From assembly GCF_004785955.1 (NCBI RefSeq), contig NZ_SJER01000005.1:124001-188000 (forward strand): a stretch of 64,000 nucleotides of DNA. The letters run 5' to 3'. Of this stretch, positions 51,527-59,768 are shown piece after piece (positions within the stretch are counted from its first letter, which is position 1; the number at the start of each line of letters is the position of its first letter). This DNA is from Halostella litorea (GTDB taxonomy: Archaea; Halobacteriota; Halobacteria; Halobacteriales; Natronoarchaeaceae). A model generated the notes under the pieces. The model made no database searches. It saw nothing but the letters and a program-made list of their open reading frames with translations, and was not told the origin of the DNA. The position numbers and the translations under genes are program-made.

Positions 51527-51841
51527 CTACGCGGGCACACCCCGACCGGCCCGGAACCAGTCGCGCGCGCTGGCCCACGCAAGCGCCGCACCTTCAAACA
51601 ATGCCTGCGGTGGGTCGGGCTGTCCCTTCGCGTAGAAGTCACCAACTGGTAGGTGTGCCAGTTGCGAAGCGAGATACTGCGCTCCCCTGGTATTGTGCAA
51701 CACCGTTCCCGTATCCTCGTAGGTCGGACTGTTCTCAGCGATGCTGAAGAACTCGTCAGGGACAGAGTCGATAAGGCCGGTAGAGAGTAGAAGAGTAATT
51801 AAAGCGGGAGGAAAACCCGTCTCTGGCCCGCAGACTATCAT
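51527..51841 (-). CDS. hypothetical protein of the element
   Basis: This 104-residue protein begins MIVCGPETGFPPALITLLLSTGLIDSVPDEFFSIAENSPTYED and continues with GAQYLASQLAHLPVGDFYAKGQ and ALFEGAALAWASARDWF. Composition is protein-like (mixed helix, mildly acidic) and unlike the shadow frames. I do not recognise a family. A small GC hairpin (CCCGC/GCGGG, about 51517-51534) overlaps its stop and may aid termination. Confidence 0.5.
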   Translation of the reverse strand: MIVCGPETGFPPALITLLLSTGLIDSVPDEFFSIAENSPTYEDTGTVLHNTRGAQYLASQLAHLPVGDFYAKGQPDPPQALFEGAALAWASARDWFRAGRGVPA

Positions 51842-52116
51842 TGCTGATTGCGGAATTTTAGTACCGACAACAGCAACACACTGGCCCTTATCGCTTTCAT
51901 TCCTACCTGATACTGTTCCGGGCTGATTCCCGCGAAAATCTGGCGAAATCCACCCTGTGTTGTGCGCGGATGGCTACTAAAGATACATGGAGGGAGGTGT
52001 CCTGGTGTAACAACCTCCCCCGTTTCTGGACGCTATTATTTCACGGGTAGAGAGCCGTTCATGGCCCCCGTTTTCGAATCTTAGGCGGTAATATCACAGA
52101 AAGGCCGTAAAGTAAC

Positions 52117-52347
52117 TTAGTTGCCCGGTATCCACCAGATTGTATTCCGACCACCTATGTCCTTGTCGGTCAACTGTCCATCATCACGGAGAGCAGATAA
52201 CCGCTTATAGGTAGCACTCCGTTTGATGGGCAGTTGTTCGGTCACTTCAGCAGTCGAGAGGACGGGGTCGTCTGTCTCCCGAAACAGTTGCAGAATCTCA
52301 TCATCGGTCACTCGCGGCTTTCGTCCGGGTGTTGTGTCCTTTCCCAT
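52117..52347 (-). CDS. small winged-helix protein
   Basis: This 76-residue protein has a basic start (GKDTTPGRKPRVTDDEIL) and a winged helix of the haloarchaeal element type: LFRETDDPVLSTAEVTEQLPIKRSATYKRLSALRDDGQLTDKDIGGRNTIWWIP. It probably regulates element genes. The upstream region (52348-52400) contains repeated AGTTA/GTTAC-like words that could be its own operator. It is divergent from the SWIM gene. Confidence 0.8.
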   Translation of the reverse strand: MGKDTTPGRKPRVTDDEILQLFRETDDPVLSTAEVTEQLPIKRSATYKRLSALRDDGQLTDKDIGGRNTIWWIPGN

Positions 52348-52508
52348 GCCCTGGTGATGTAACTCCGGTACTTTAACTCTTTACCTTAGAAGTTACTAAC
52401 TGTTGTTTGTGTGCGTGTTAGTGTCTTTCCGGTGGTTTTATTATGATACCGTCTAAGGTAGAAATACGAAGGTCAGTGTCCCTGGGGGCGTTGCGGTTCA
52501 GAAAACGC

Positions 52509-52557
52509 CCGGCGTTGGAGCGCCGGACGGTGGCCTTCAATTGGAGTCCGAAAGGCC
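52509..52557 (+). promoter_or_regulatory. double-hairpin leader of the SWIM gene
   Basis: Two hairpins precede ATG 52558. Hairpin 1 is CCGGCG/CGCCGG (52509-52526) with loop TTGGAG. Hairpin 2 is TGGCCTT/AAGGCCA (52531-52537 with 52552-52558), whose loop again contains TTGGAG and whose last paired base is the A of the ATG. The ribosome-binding GGAG is thus in the loop and the start codon at the stem edge. The TATA-like TTTTATTA near 52437 gives a leader of roughly 90 nt. Confidence 0.6.
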
Positions 52558-53097
52558 ATGACCGACTACAACACGGCGGAAGGTGAATCTTCCGTCACGG
52601 ACGAACGTACCGAACTTGAGAAACGAGACGTGCGCGCCTTGACAGAGTATATGACGGTTCTTCCACAGGGAGGAGACATCTACGAGGTAGTATCTGAAAG
52701 CGGTAACAGCTATTCTGTGGACGGCATAGAGGGACGCTGTACCTGTCCCGATAAACAGTATAACCTCGAAGATGGCGAGATGTGCAAACACGAACGCCGC
52801 GTTCGTTTTGCTACAGGACAGTGGGCGGTCCCTGCTTGGACTGACCCCGATGCTATTGACCCTCAACTCGGGGACCAAGTCACTGGAACACCGCGGATAG
52901 CCGCGACGGATGGCGGCGTTATCGAAGCTGGCGAAGACTGCGAGGTTTTGCGAGACACTGAGGACAGCGATAAGGGTCGGGAGCGACCGGACGACTGTGA
53001 CTGTGCCAACTGGAATGACGGAGTTGAACTTCCCTGTTGGCCCTGTTATCGTGACGGCTTCGAGGTTCCTATGCGGAAGGCCACTGACGCAAAATAA
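52558..53097 (+). CDS. SWIM zinc-finger protein
   Basis: This 179-residue protein has a SWIM finger at residues 61-78 (CTC ... CKH; ligands Cys61, Cys63, Cys76, His78) inside YSVDGIEGRCTCPDKQYN. A second Cys cluster near the C-terminus (DDCDCANWNDGVELPCWPCYRDG) may bind another metal. SWIM domains bind DNA or proteins and are frequent in haloarchaeal mobile elements. There is no integrase or transposase motif. Its leader contains two hairpins. Confidence 0.8.
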   Translation: MTDYNTAEGESSVTDERTELEKRDVRALTEYMTVLPQGGDIYEVVSESGNSYSVDGIEGRCTCPDKQYNLEDGEMCKHERRVRFATGQWAVPAWTDPDAIDPQLGDQVTGTPRIAATDGGVIEAGEDCEVLRDTEDSDKGRERPDDCDCANWNDGVELPCWPCYRDGFEVPMRKATDAK

Positions 53098-53239
53098 ACC
53101 CAATTCTGTTTTCCCTTGCTGGCGCGGGTGTGCAAAGACAGCCCACTTACCCGGCCTTATCGGTGAGGACATGACCGGCCCCAAAGACTGAGAATTAGTC
53201 GGGTAGCGTGACTCGCGCTTAACGCTGTCCCGGTCGGGG

Positions 53240-53249
53240 TTTTATATAC
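53240..53249 (+). promoter_or_regulatory. orphan TATA box near the right end of the element
   Basis: TTTTATATAC is a strong archaeal TATA-like sequence facing the right att. No coding frame follows before the att copy; a T5 run (53292-53296) lies about 26 bp after the predicted start point. A short RNA or a fossil promoter is possible. Confidence 0.4.
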
Positions 53250-53313
53250 AAGGCGGCCATTTGTGCCGGTAGACAGGCGAAAACGGAGTAGTTTTTGCCG
53301 GGAACGAGGCGGT

Positions 53314-53334
53314 GCGAGTGCCACAGGCACTCGC
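53314..53334. repeat. perfect hairpin abutting the right att
   Basis: GCGAGTGCC-ACA-GGCACTCGC forms a perfect 9-bp stem with a 3-nt loop and ends exactly one base before the att copy at 53335. It could be a terminator or an accessory recombination site. Confidence 0.6.
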
Positions 53335-53388
53335 GCGCTTAGGACGCTGTCCCGTAGGGGTCCGCCGGTTCAAATCCGGTCCCGCGCA
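53335..53388 (+). repeat. right attachment site (copy of tRNA-Leu 3' end)
   Basis: These 54 bases match tRNA-Leu positions 46747-46800 with two differences (C53352 for T46764, G53359 for A46771). They lie opposite each other in the variable-arm stem, so CTC/GAG becomes CCC/GGG. The copy ends with the full acceptor 3' strand and discriminator A but has no tRNA 5' half, as expected of a displaced attachment site. Confidence 0.95.
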
Positions 53389-53443
53389 TTCTCACGGCGA
53401 ACGACTCCGTGAGCCGTGAGAACCGTCGGCCGATTTGAACCCC

Positions 53444-53506
53444 GCAAGACGCAGCGCGAACGAAGTGGGCGACCGTCTTGCTCCGGTTCGAATCCGGTCC
53501 CACACA
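53444..53506 (+). pseudogene. degenerate tRNA 3'-end-like remnant
   Basis: An 8-bp perfect hairpin (GCAAGACG at 53444-53451, CGTCTTGC at 53474-53481) is followed by CCGG-TTCGAAT-CCGG and CCCACACA, which read like a T arm plus acceptor 3' strand with discriminator A. No matching 5' half is present. It may be the scar of an older integration at another tRNA. Confidence 0.45.
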
Positions 53507-53574
53507 CTCTCGTCTCGGACAACTCCGTGAGAGGAATACGTACAAAAGACCCGCCGACGAGAAGGAGAGCCGCG

Positions 53575-54912
53575 TCAGTTCGGAGCCGACGACCCGCCGA
53601 GCTGTGCCGACGTGGAGCCGTCCGGGCTCGTCCAGACGACGGCGACGTAGCCGCCGGCCTCGACGAGCGCTTGGATGGTGCTTCCGGCGACGACGTCCCC
53701 GTTACTGGTGTTGGTCCACGAGGACTGGCCCAGGACGTCGCCTTCCAGCGAGAGGCGTTCGGCGGGGATCGACGCGCCGCCCCGGTGGGTGATCGTCACC
53801 TCCTTGCGGTCCTCGTCGTAGTCCTCCCACTCGGTCCCGAACGAAGCCTGGGGCGGGGTGGAGGCCGAGCCGCTCGCGGTGGCGGCGTCGGCGACGCCGG
53901 TCGGGCCGAGGCCGCTCTCCTCCCAGAGCCGCTGGGTATCGACCTCCGTGGTGAGCCGGAGCGTGCGGTCGCCGCTGGAGATGCTGACGTCCTCGAACTG
54001 CTCGAACGCCTCTGGCTGCGAGTTGCGGGCCTGGTCGAGCAGGTCACGGGCGGTGTCCTCGGGCACCTCGGCGTCCTCCTCGTACACGAGCAGGATCTCG
54101 TTGGTCGCGGTCTCGCCGTTGATCGTGGCGGCCATGCCGGCCGCGCCGAGGCCGCTCAACACGAGGCGGACGCTGTCGTTCTGGATCTGGTCGCGGATGA
54201 GCGTGCCGAGGTCGAACTCGACGCCCATCGACATCGTCGTGCCGCTGAACTCGTTGACGAGGCGTTCGGCGTAGTCGCTCCCGTTGTAGTAGCGGGTCTG
54301 GTTGCCGTTGTTGGTGTCGATCATCGTCTCGACGGCGTCCCGGCCGCTCATGGCGTCGGAGTTGGACCCGCCGACGACGACCTGCTCCTCGTTGATGGCG
54401 AACGCGAAGGAGTTCGTCGTCCCCTGGAACTCGTTTTCCTGCTCGCCGTAGTACAGTTCGTACCCCTCGTAGGAGCCGGTCTGATACTGGCTGCTGTCGC
54501 CCGACGAGGCGATCTCGTCGGTGATCGTCTCGACGTCGAACGAGCCTTCGAGGACGACCGAGCCGCCGGCCTCCGGGTTGTCGGCGTCGAGCGTGCTCCC
54601 GCCGACGGCCGTCATCCGGGAGAACTCCTCCAGGTCGACCTCGTCGATCTCCTCGTTCGCCTGTTCCAGCCCCTCGAAGGGGTCCGACGGCAGCGAGTCG
54701 CGCTGTGCGAGGACGCTCTCGATGTCGAACGTGGCGTACCCCCGCGTCTCGACGCCCAGCAGGTCCCGCGGGTCATACATCCAGGAGGTGTAGCCCGGCG
54801 GGCCGTCGCTGCCGAGCCCGTCGTCGCCGTCGAGCATCCCCGTACAGCCCGACAGGCCGAGGAGCGCGGCCGCTCCACTCGCCTGTAGAAACGTGCGTCT
54901 CGAATGAGTCAT
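53575..54912 (-). CDS. Tat lipoprotein with pilin-like C-terminal domain
   Basis: This is a 445-residue exported lipoprotein with Tat motif SRRTFLQASGAAALLGLSGC and lipobox Cys. A large alpha/beta domain follows (YATFDIESVLAQRDSL, GTTNSFAFAINEEQVVVGGS). The last 80 residues (KEVTITHRGGASIPAERLSLEGDVLGQSSWT ... VVAGSTIQALVEAGGYVAVVWTSPDGSTSAQL) match the beta domain of archaeal type IV pilins. Surface adhesion or binding is likely, but no partner is visible. It is the first host gene beyond the element. Confidence 0.75.
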   Translation of the reverse strand: MTHSRRTFLQASGAAALLGLSGCTGMLDGDDGLGSDGPPGYTSWMYDPRDLLGVETRGYATFDIESVLAQRDSLPSDPFEGLEQANEEIDEVDLEEFSRMTAVGGSTLDADNPEAGGSVVLEGSFDVETITDEIASSGDSSQYQTGSYEGYELYYGEQENEFQGTTNSFAFAINEEQVVVGGSNSDAMSGRDAVETMIDTNNGNQTRYYNGSDYAERLVNEFSGTTMSMGVEFDLGTLIRDQIQNDSVRLVLSGLGAAGMAATINGETATNEILLVYEEDAEVPEDTARDLLDQARNSQPEAFEQFEDVSISSGDRTLRLTTEVDTQRLWEESGLGPTGVADAATASGSASTPPQASFGTEWEDYDEDRKEVTITHRGGASIPAERLSLEGDVLGQSSWTNTSNGDVVAGSTIQALVEAGGYVAVVWTSPDGSTSAQLGGSSAPN

Positions 54913-55029
54913 ACACCCCATTTGGCGACCGAACGATATAAATGTACGGAAGGAAACCAGTCTCGGATCTTACCGTAGCCGGCGCGTCACGGCGGCCGGA
55001 GTTGCTGACGCGGGCGTTCCGGGACGCCC

Positions 55030-56085
55030 CTACGGGGCCGCCGGGAGCTGGATCGAGACCCGGCCGCCGCCGTTCTCCCTGTTGGCCAGCCTGAGGGAGC
55101 CGCCGTACGTCTCCGTTATCCAGGTCGCGAGCCAGAGCCCGAGGCCGCTGCTGTGTCGGAGCTGCGTCTCGGACTTGTCCCCGTTGATGAGCGCCAGTTC
55201 GTGGTCCGGGAAGCCGTCGCCGGCGTCCAGGATCTCGACGTCGATCCGGTCGCCGTCGCGTTCCCCCGTGATCCGGACCGTCGGCGGGTCGCCGCCGTGT
55301 TCGAACGCGTTCTCGAGCAGTTCCCCGAACGCCGGGTCGATACGCTCGCCGGCCAGCGCGGGCAGCGACTCGGGGAGCGCGGTCTCGACGGACGCCTCGG
55401 GGTACTGCTCTTCCAGCGCCGCCCGGTGCTTGTCGATGACCTCGGTCAGTTCGACCGCCGTCCGGTCGCCGTCGGTCCCGATCATCTCCTCGAAGAGCTG
55501 GATCTGTTCCTGGGTCTCGCCGAGGTCGGTGCCGATATCGAGCAGTTGCTCGCCGATGGTGTGGTTCGCCCCACCCCCGTCGGTGGCGGTGAGTTGCTCC
55601 CCGTAGCCCAGCAGCATCTGGGCGACGTGTTTCAGGTTGTGGCGGACGAACCGGTGTATCACGCCCGCCTTCTTGCGCTGTCTGGCGACGGTTCGCGCCC
55701 GGATCCGCCGGACGTCGTTGAAGCCGATGAGGACGTGCGCGAACGCGCTCACGCCCACGATGAGCGCCCCGGACAGCAGCGGCGCGGACGGCGTAGCGCC
55801 GGTCGCCACCTGAAACAGGTACACCAGGAGCAACACCGCGGTCGTGACGACGACCCCGAGCGTGTTCCAGCCGGCGATACGGAGCAGGTGGCGCGAGCTG
55901 ACGCCGGTTCGGTACGCCGCGGGGCCGGCCACCGTGAACGCGACGCCCAGCAGCAGCGTCGCGCCGGTGACGACGATGCCGGGGAGCCCGGAGACCCCCT
56001 GAAGCAGCTGTCGGGCGGCTATCGCTCCCAGCCCCACGCCCGTCGCACTGAGGACGACCGCCGCGGTGAGACGTCTCGTATCCAT
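55030..56085 (-). CDS. membrane sensor histidine kinase
   Basis: This 351-residue protein has four to five N-terminal helices (VVLSATGVGLGAIAA, GIVVTGATLLLGVAFTVAG, TLGVVVTTAVLLLVYLF, ALIVGVSAFAHVLIGF) with no extracellular domain. The H-box is RFVRHNLKHV, typical of haloarchaeal kinases. The ATPase part has N-box ELLENAFEHG, G1 DAGDGFPD and G2 SSGLGLWLATWI. No response-regulator gene is adjacent. ATG 56085 is used rather than the TTG two codons before it. Confidence 0.87.
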   Translation of the reverse strand: MDTRRLTAAVVLSATGVGLGAIAARQLLQGVSGLPGIVVTGATLLLGVAFTVAGPAAYRTGVSSRHLLRIAGWNTLGVVVTTAVLLLVYLFQVATGATPSAPLLSGALIVGVSAFAHVLIGFNDVRRIRARTVARQRKKAGVIHRFVRHNLKHVAQMLLGYGEQLTATDGGGANHTIGEQLLDIGTDLGETQEQIQLFEEMIGTDGDRTAVELTEVIDKHRAALEEQYPEASVETALPESLPALAGERIDPAFGELLENAFEHGGDPPTVRITGERDGDRIDVEILDAGDGFPDHELALINGDKSETQLRHSSGLGLWLATWITETYGGSLRLANRENGGGRVSIQLPAAP

Positions 56086-56296
56086 ATACAATATATTTCA
56101 GCCACGATTCATAACAGTAGCGCACGACGGCGGCCCGCGTCGAGAGCGCCGCGATCTCCGGGACGCATTAACTATAAACGTGCTGAAAGATGGTATCGGG
56201 TCGTCACGGAGGCCTGCGATCACGGCGGATCCGGGCACGGGGCGGCCGCCGGGACGGCCTGTGAACTTTTGTCGGTCCGAGCCAAAGAGGGGGTGA

Positions 56297-57370
56297 ATGA
56301 ACCGCCGAAGGTTCCTCGCTGCGGGCGCATCGACCACCCTCCTCGCCGGTTGCCTCGACGGTGCCGACGGATCGGACGACGACACGACCGACGCGACCGA
56401 CGGGTCGACGGCGACGACGACCGCCGACGGTTCGGGCGACGCGGACGGTATCTACGTCCAGCCGTTCGTCGAGAACATGATCATGGCCGGGACGGCGTCG
56501 GCCGGCGACTACCGGTTCGGCGTCTTCTACACGTTCCCCCACCAGTTCTGGACGGTGACGGGGACCGAGCGGTCGGCGCAGCCGCGACGCGACGACCACA
56601 CGGCCCACCTGATGGCGACAGTATGGGACCCCGAGACGGGGACGGTCCTCCCCGACACGGGCCTCTCCGTCGAGATAACGCGTGACGGCGAACTCGTCTC
56701 CGAGGAGGTCATCTACCCGATGTTCTCCCAGCGGATGGGGTTTCACTACGGCGCGAACTTCACGCTCGAGGGGAACGGGACGTACGACGTCGGCGTCAGC
56801 GTCGGCGGGCTGTCGACCCGGCGCACCGGGTCGTTCGAGGGCCGGTTCGCGGACCCGGCGACGGCGACGGTTTCGTTCGAACTGGACGACGCGACGCGCG
56901 AGCAGTTGACCACACAGGAGATAGACGCCGCGGGCGAGGCCGGCGCGGTCGAGCCGATGGAGATGGACGGGGTGCCGCTCGGGCGGGCCGCGTCGCCGGA
57001 GTCCCTGCCGGGGACGGTCCGCGGGGAGGCGACCGCCGACGGGGTCCGGTACGTCGTCACGACGCTGTCCGACGACCGGTTCGGCGACGGGACGTACGTC
57101 GCCGCCTCGGCCCGGACGCGGTACAACGGCCTGCTGGTGCCCGAGATGTCGCTCACCGGGACGATACGGCGCGACGGCGAGGCGACGTACGACGGCGCGT
57201 TCGAACGCACCCTCGACCCCGAACTCGACTACCACTACGGCGCGCTGGTCGACGGCGTCGAGTCCGGCGACACGCTGGAACTGGCCGTCGAGGTGCCGCC
57301 GCAGGTCGCCCGCCACCAGGGGTACGAGACGGCGTTTCTCGGCACGCCGACCGTCGAACTGGAGCTATGA
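56297..57370 (+). CDS. P19/Tp34-like iron-transport lipoprotein
   Basis: This 357-residue lipoprotein has Tat signal NRRRFLAAGASTTLLAGC and an Asp/Thr-rich linker. The first domain resembles periplasmic Fe2+-binding P19/Tp34 proteins (YVQPFVENMIMAGTASAGDYRFGVFYTFPHQFWTV; Glu, Met and His candidates for metal), and a second beta domain follows. Such proteins feed FTR1-type iron permeases. It overlaps the next gene by 4 bp. From memory it corresponds to haloarchaeal DUF7350-containing iron transporters. Confidence 0.8.
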   Translation: MNRRRFLAAGASTTLLAGCLDGADGSDDDTTDATDGSTATTTADGSGDADGIYVQPFVENMIMAGTASAGDYRFGVFYTFPHQFWTVTGTERSAQPRRDDHTAHLMATVWDPETGTVLPDTGLSVEITRDGELVSEEVIYPMFSQRMGFHYGANFTLEGNGTYDVGVSVGGLSTRRTGSFEGRFADPATATVSFELDDATREQLTTQEIDAAGEAGAVEPMEMDGVPLGRAASPESLPGTVRGEATADGVRYVVTTLSDDRFGDGTYVAASARTRYNGLLVPEMSLTGTIRRDGEATYDGAFERTLDPELDYHYGALVDGVESGDTLELAVEVPPQVARHQGYETAFLGTPTVELEL

Positions 57371-58359
57371 GCCGGGGGCGTCGCGCCGCGGCGGCGCTGC
57401 TCGCGGTCGCCCTGGTGCTCCCGCTGGTCGGGGTCGCGGCCGTCCCGGCGGGCGGCCACGGCAACCACCTCACGGCCAGGGCGCAGGTGTCCGGGGACGG
57501 CAGCGTCGTCGTCGAGCAGCTGTTCCTGCTGGAGCGGGGCTACCTCGTGATCCACGAGAGCGACGGCGGCGACCCCGGCGCGGTCGTCGGACACGTCGCC
57601 CTGGAGTCGGGGTATCACCGCGACGTGCCGGTCGAAGTGGCCGACGCCTGGTGGGAGTCGGCGTCGGACAACGAGTCGCTCGTGGCCGTGCTCCACGACG
57701 ACGCGGAGGCGGGCGACGAGTTCGACCCCGAGACCGACGGGCCGCTGTACAGCCTCGGCACCCTCGCGGCCGACGAGTTCCCGGTCCGGGCCGGCGACGG
57801 GTCGGTCAACGTCGTCGCGATGTCGCTGACGGGCCGCACGGTCGACGACTCGCTGACGGTGCCGACGGCGCGGCTCGCCGATGACGGCCACCTCGTCGTC
57901 AGGCGGGCCGACGACGAGACGGGCGACCCCGCCGAAGTCGTCGGGAGCGCGCCGCTGGCGGCCGGCAGCCACAACAACGTGAGCGTCCCGGTCGACCGGG
58001 AAGCGCTCCCCGGCAACGACACCCGCGTGTCGCTGTGGGTGACCGTCCACCGCGACGACGGCGACGGCGCGTTCGACCTGGCGAGCGACGACCCGGTTCG
58101 CGTCGGCGGGTCGCCGGTCCAATCGCGGGTGTCCGCGACGCTGGGCGAGGCCGGCGACGGCGGCGGCCTCGACGTGGGGGTGAACACGGCGACGCCGGAC
58201 CCCGGCACGACCGACGCCGCCGGGTCCACGACCGGCGGGACGACCGCGGACGGATCGGGCGACGGGGACACGAGCATGCCCGCGGTCGGCGTCGTCGGGA
58301 CGCTGGCGGCGGTCGCCGCCGGCGCGCTGCTGGCGGCGCGCCGACGGGCGGAGCGATGA
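57367..58359 (+). CDS. surface protein with C-terminal sorting helix (DUF7282-like)
   Basis: This 330-residue secreted protein has a signal peptide (AAAALLAVALVLPLVGVAAV) and two similar beta domains (AQVSGDGSVVVEQLFLLERGYLVIHES and the later SLTVPTARLADDGHLVVRRADD). A Thr/Gly linker and a terminal helix (VVGTLAAVAAGALLAARRRAER) resemble PGF-CTERM archaeosortase signals, though the PGF triplet reads PAV. It is co-translated with the P19-like gene. Function unknown, perhaps a surface scaffold for metal uptake. Confidence 0.72.
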   Translation: MSRGRRAAAALLAVALVLPLVGVAAVPAGGHGNHLTARAQVSGDGSVVVEQLFLLERGYLVIHESDGGDPGAVVGHVALESGYHRDVPVEVADAWWESASDNESLVAVLHDDAEAGDEFDPETDGPLYSLGTLAADEFPVRAGDGSVNVVAMSLTGRTVDDSLTVPTARLADDGHLVVRRADDETGDPAEVVGSAPLAAGSHNNVSVPVDREALPGNDTRVSLWVTVHRDDGDGAFDLASDDPVRVGGSPVQSRVSATLGEAGDGGGLDVGVNTATPDPGTTDAAGSTTGGTTADGSGDGDTSMPAVGVVGTLAAVAAGALLAARRRAER

Positions 58360-58414
58360 GCGTTCGAGAGCCACACCAGAACCCCCATTTCGGGGGGGTC
58401 CCAACGGGGGATCG

Positions 58415-59740
58415 ATGACGCCCCTCCCAGACGAGTCGCGGCGCGAGTTCCTGAAGGCGGCCGTCGCCGCCGGCGGGGTGAGCGCGCTGAGCGCCTGCCT
58501 CGACCTCGGCGGCGACGGCGACCCGGCGGACGGCAGTTCGACGCCGACGACCGGCGGCCCGGTTCCGGACGGCGTCGACGACCCGGCGTCGCTGCCCGAC
58601 CGCCAGCACGGCTGGAACGACCTCGTGCCGACCGACGACTACGGCAACACCGTCCTCCCCCGCCACCAGGTCCTGCTGTACCTGACCCTCGACGGGTCCG
58701 GGCCGCCGGACGGGAGCGCCCGGGAGACCGTCGAGTCGGCCCTGGCGACGCTCGACCGCGCGTACGAACGCTCCAACGAGGGGCTGATCCACTCGATCGG
58801 CTACTCGCCGGCGTACTTCGACCGGTTCGACGAGTCGCTTCCGCCGAGCGTGAACCTCCCGGCCCCCCGCTCGCTCTCCTCGTTCGAGGACCCCGACCTG
58901 GACGAGCAGGACGCGCTCATCCACCTGGCGAGCGACCGCGCCGACGTGGTGCTGGAGGCCGACGAGGCGCTCCGGGGCAACGTCGAGGCCAACGGGATCG
59001 CGGTGGAGACGCCCCTGACCGACGCGATGACGGTCGACGACCGCCGGACGGGCTTCATCGGCGACGGCATGCCCGCCGAGCGCCAGGACGTCAACGGCGT
59101 CCCCGACGGCGACCCGGTGCCCGAGGAGTCGCCGCTGTTCATGGGCTTCGTCGCCGGCTTCGCCGGCAACCAGGCCAGCGAGGACTACGTGACCATAGGC
59201 GAGGGGCCGTTCGCCGGCGGGACGACCAAACACGTCGCGAACATCCGCCAGCGGCTGGAGGACTGGTACGTCGAGCAGGACTTCGAGGAGCGCGTGATGG
59301 AGATGTTCAGCCCCACCCACGCCGAGGAGGGGATGGTCGAGGGGGCCGGCCACAACCTCGGCGACCACAGCGGGGTCACCGACGAGATCATGGACCGGGT
59401 GGCGGACGACGCGCGGGAGCACGGCCGGGTGGGCCACGCGCAGAAGGCCGCCCGGGCGAACCGCGACGAGGACGGGAACGTCCTCCTGTTGCGCCGCCAC
59501 TTCGAGTCGACCGACGACGACGTGGCGAGCCTCCACTTCCCGTCGCTCCAGCGCGACCTCGCGCAGTTCGAGCGGGTGCGCGAGGCGATGAACGGGAGCG
59601 ACATCGACAGCCCCGCCGTGAAACAGCGGGTGAACAACGGCATCCTGGAGTACATCTTCGTCAAGCACCGGGGCAACTTCCTCGTGCCGCCGCGGCGACA
59701 CCGCGCGCTCCCGACGCCGCGGCCGGAAGGCGAAACGTGA
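58415..59740 (+). CDS. exported DyP-peroxidase/deferrochelatase-like protein (DUF7405-like)
   Basis: This 441-residue protein has a Tat signal SRREFLKAAVAAGGVSALSAC. The body has DyP-like order: LYLTLDGSGPPDG ... LIHSIGYSPAYFDRF ... DALIHLASDR, then a GFIGDGMPA segment like the family's GxxDG box. A His-rich stretch follows (THAEEGMVEGAGHNLGDHSGVTDEI), then LLRRHFEST. EfeB-type relatives take iron from heme outside the cell. Residue-level heme assignment is uncertain. It is the third gene of the iron/heme group. Confidence 0.72.
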   Translation: MTPLPDESRREFLKAAVAAGGVSALSACLDLGGDGDPADGSSTPTTGGPVPDGVDDPASLPDRQHGWNDLVPTDDYGNTVLPRHQVLLYLTLDGSGPPDGSARETVESALATLDRAYERSNEGLIHSIGYSPAYFDRFDESLPPSVNLPAPRSLSSFEDPDLDEQDALIHLASDRADVVLEADEALRGNVEANGIAVETPLTDAMTVDDRRTGFIGDGMPAERQDVNGVPDGDPVPEESPLFMGFVAGFAGNQASEDYVTIGEGPFAGGTTKHVANIRQRLEDWYVEQDFEERVMEMFSPTHAEEGMVEGAGHNLGDHSGVTDEIMDRVADDAREHGRVGHAQKAARANRDEDGNVLLLRRHFESTDDDVASLHFPSLQRDLAQFERVREAMNGSDIDSPAVKQRVNNGILEYIFVKHRGNFLVPPRRHRALPTPRPEGET

Positions 59741-59768
59741 TAACCGACACGCCACAACACTCGACACG

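Larger units (their letters stand above)
46747..53388. mobile_element. integrated genetic element in tRNA-Leu(UAG)
   Basis: The element of about 6.6 kb lies between two near-identical 54-bp copies of the tRNA 3' half (46747-46800 and 53335-53388; 52 of 54 identical). It is visibly less GC-rich than the flanks, with less acidic proteins and more A/T-ending codons. Gene content runs integrase, split type IIG-like R-M, small unknowns, HTH protein and SWIM protein. There are no capsid or replication genes I can identify, so it may be a small defence-carrying island or a decayed provirus/plasmid. Confidence 0.9.

Noticed and set aside
51424-51645. N-terminal extension of the small membrane-protein frame
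   Set aside because: This Arg-rich part overlaps the better-looking 51527-51841 gene in another frame.
53339-53545. A 68-codon minus-strand frame across the att copy
   Set aside because: It reads through tRNA-derived sequence (giving the well-known GTGFEPADPYGTAS type artefact) and is not a gene.
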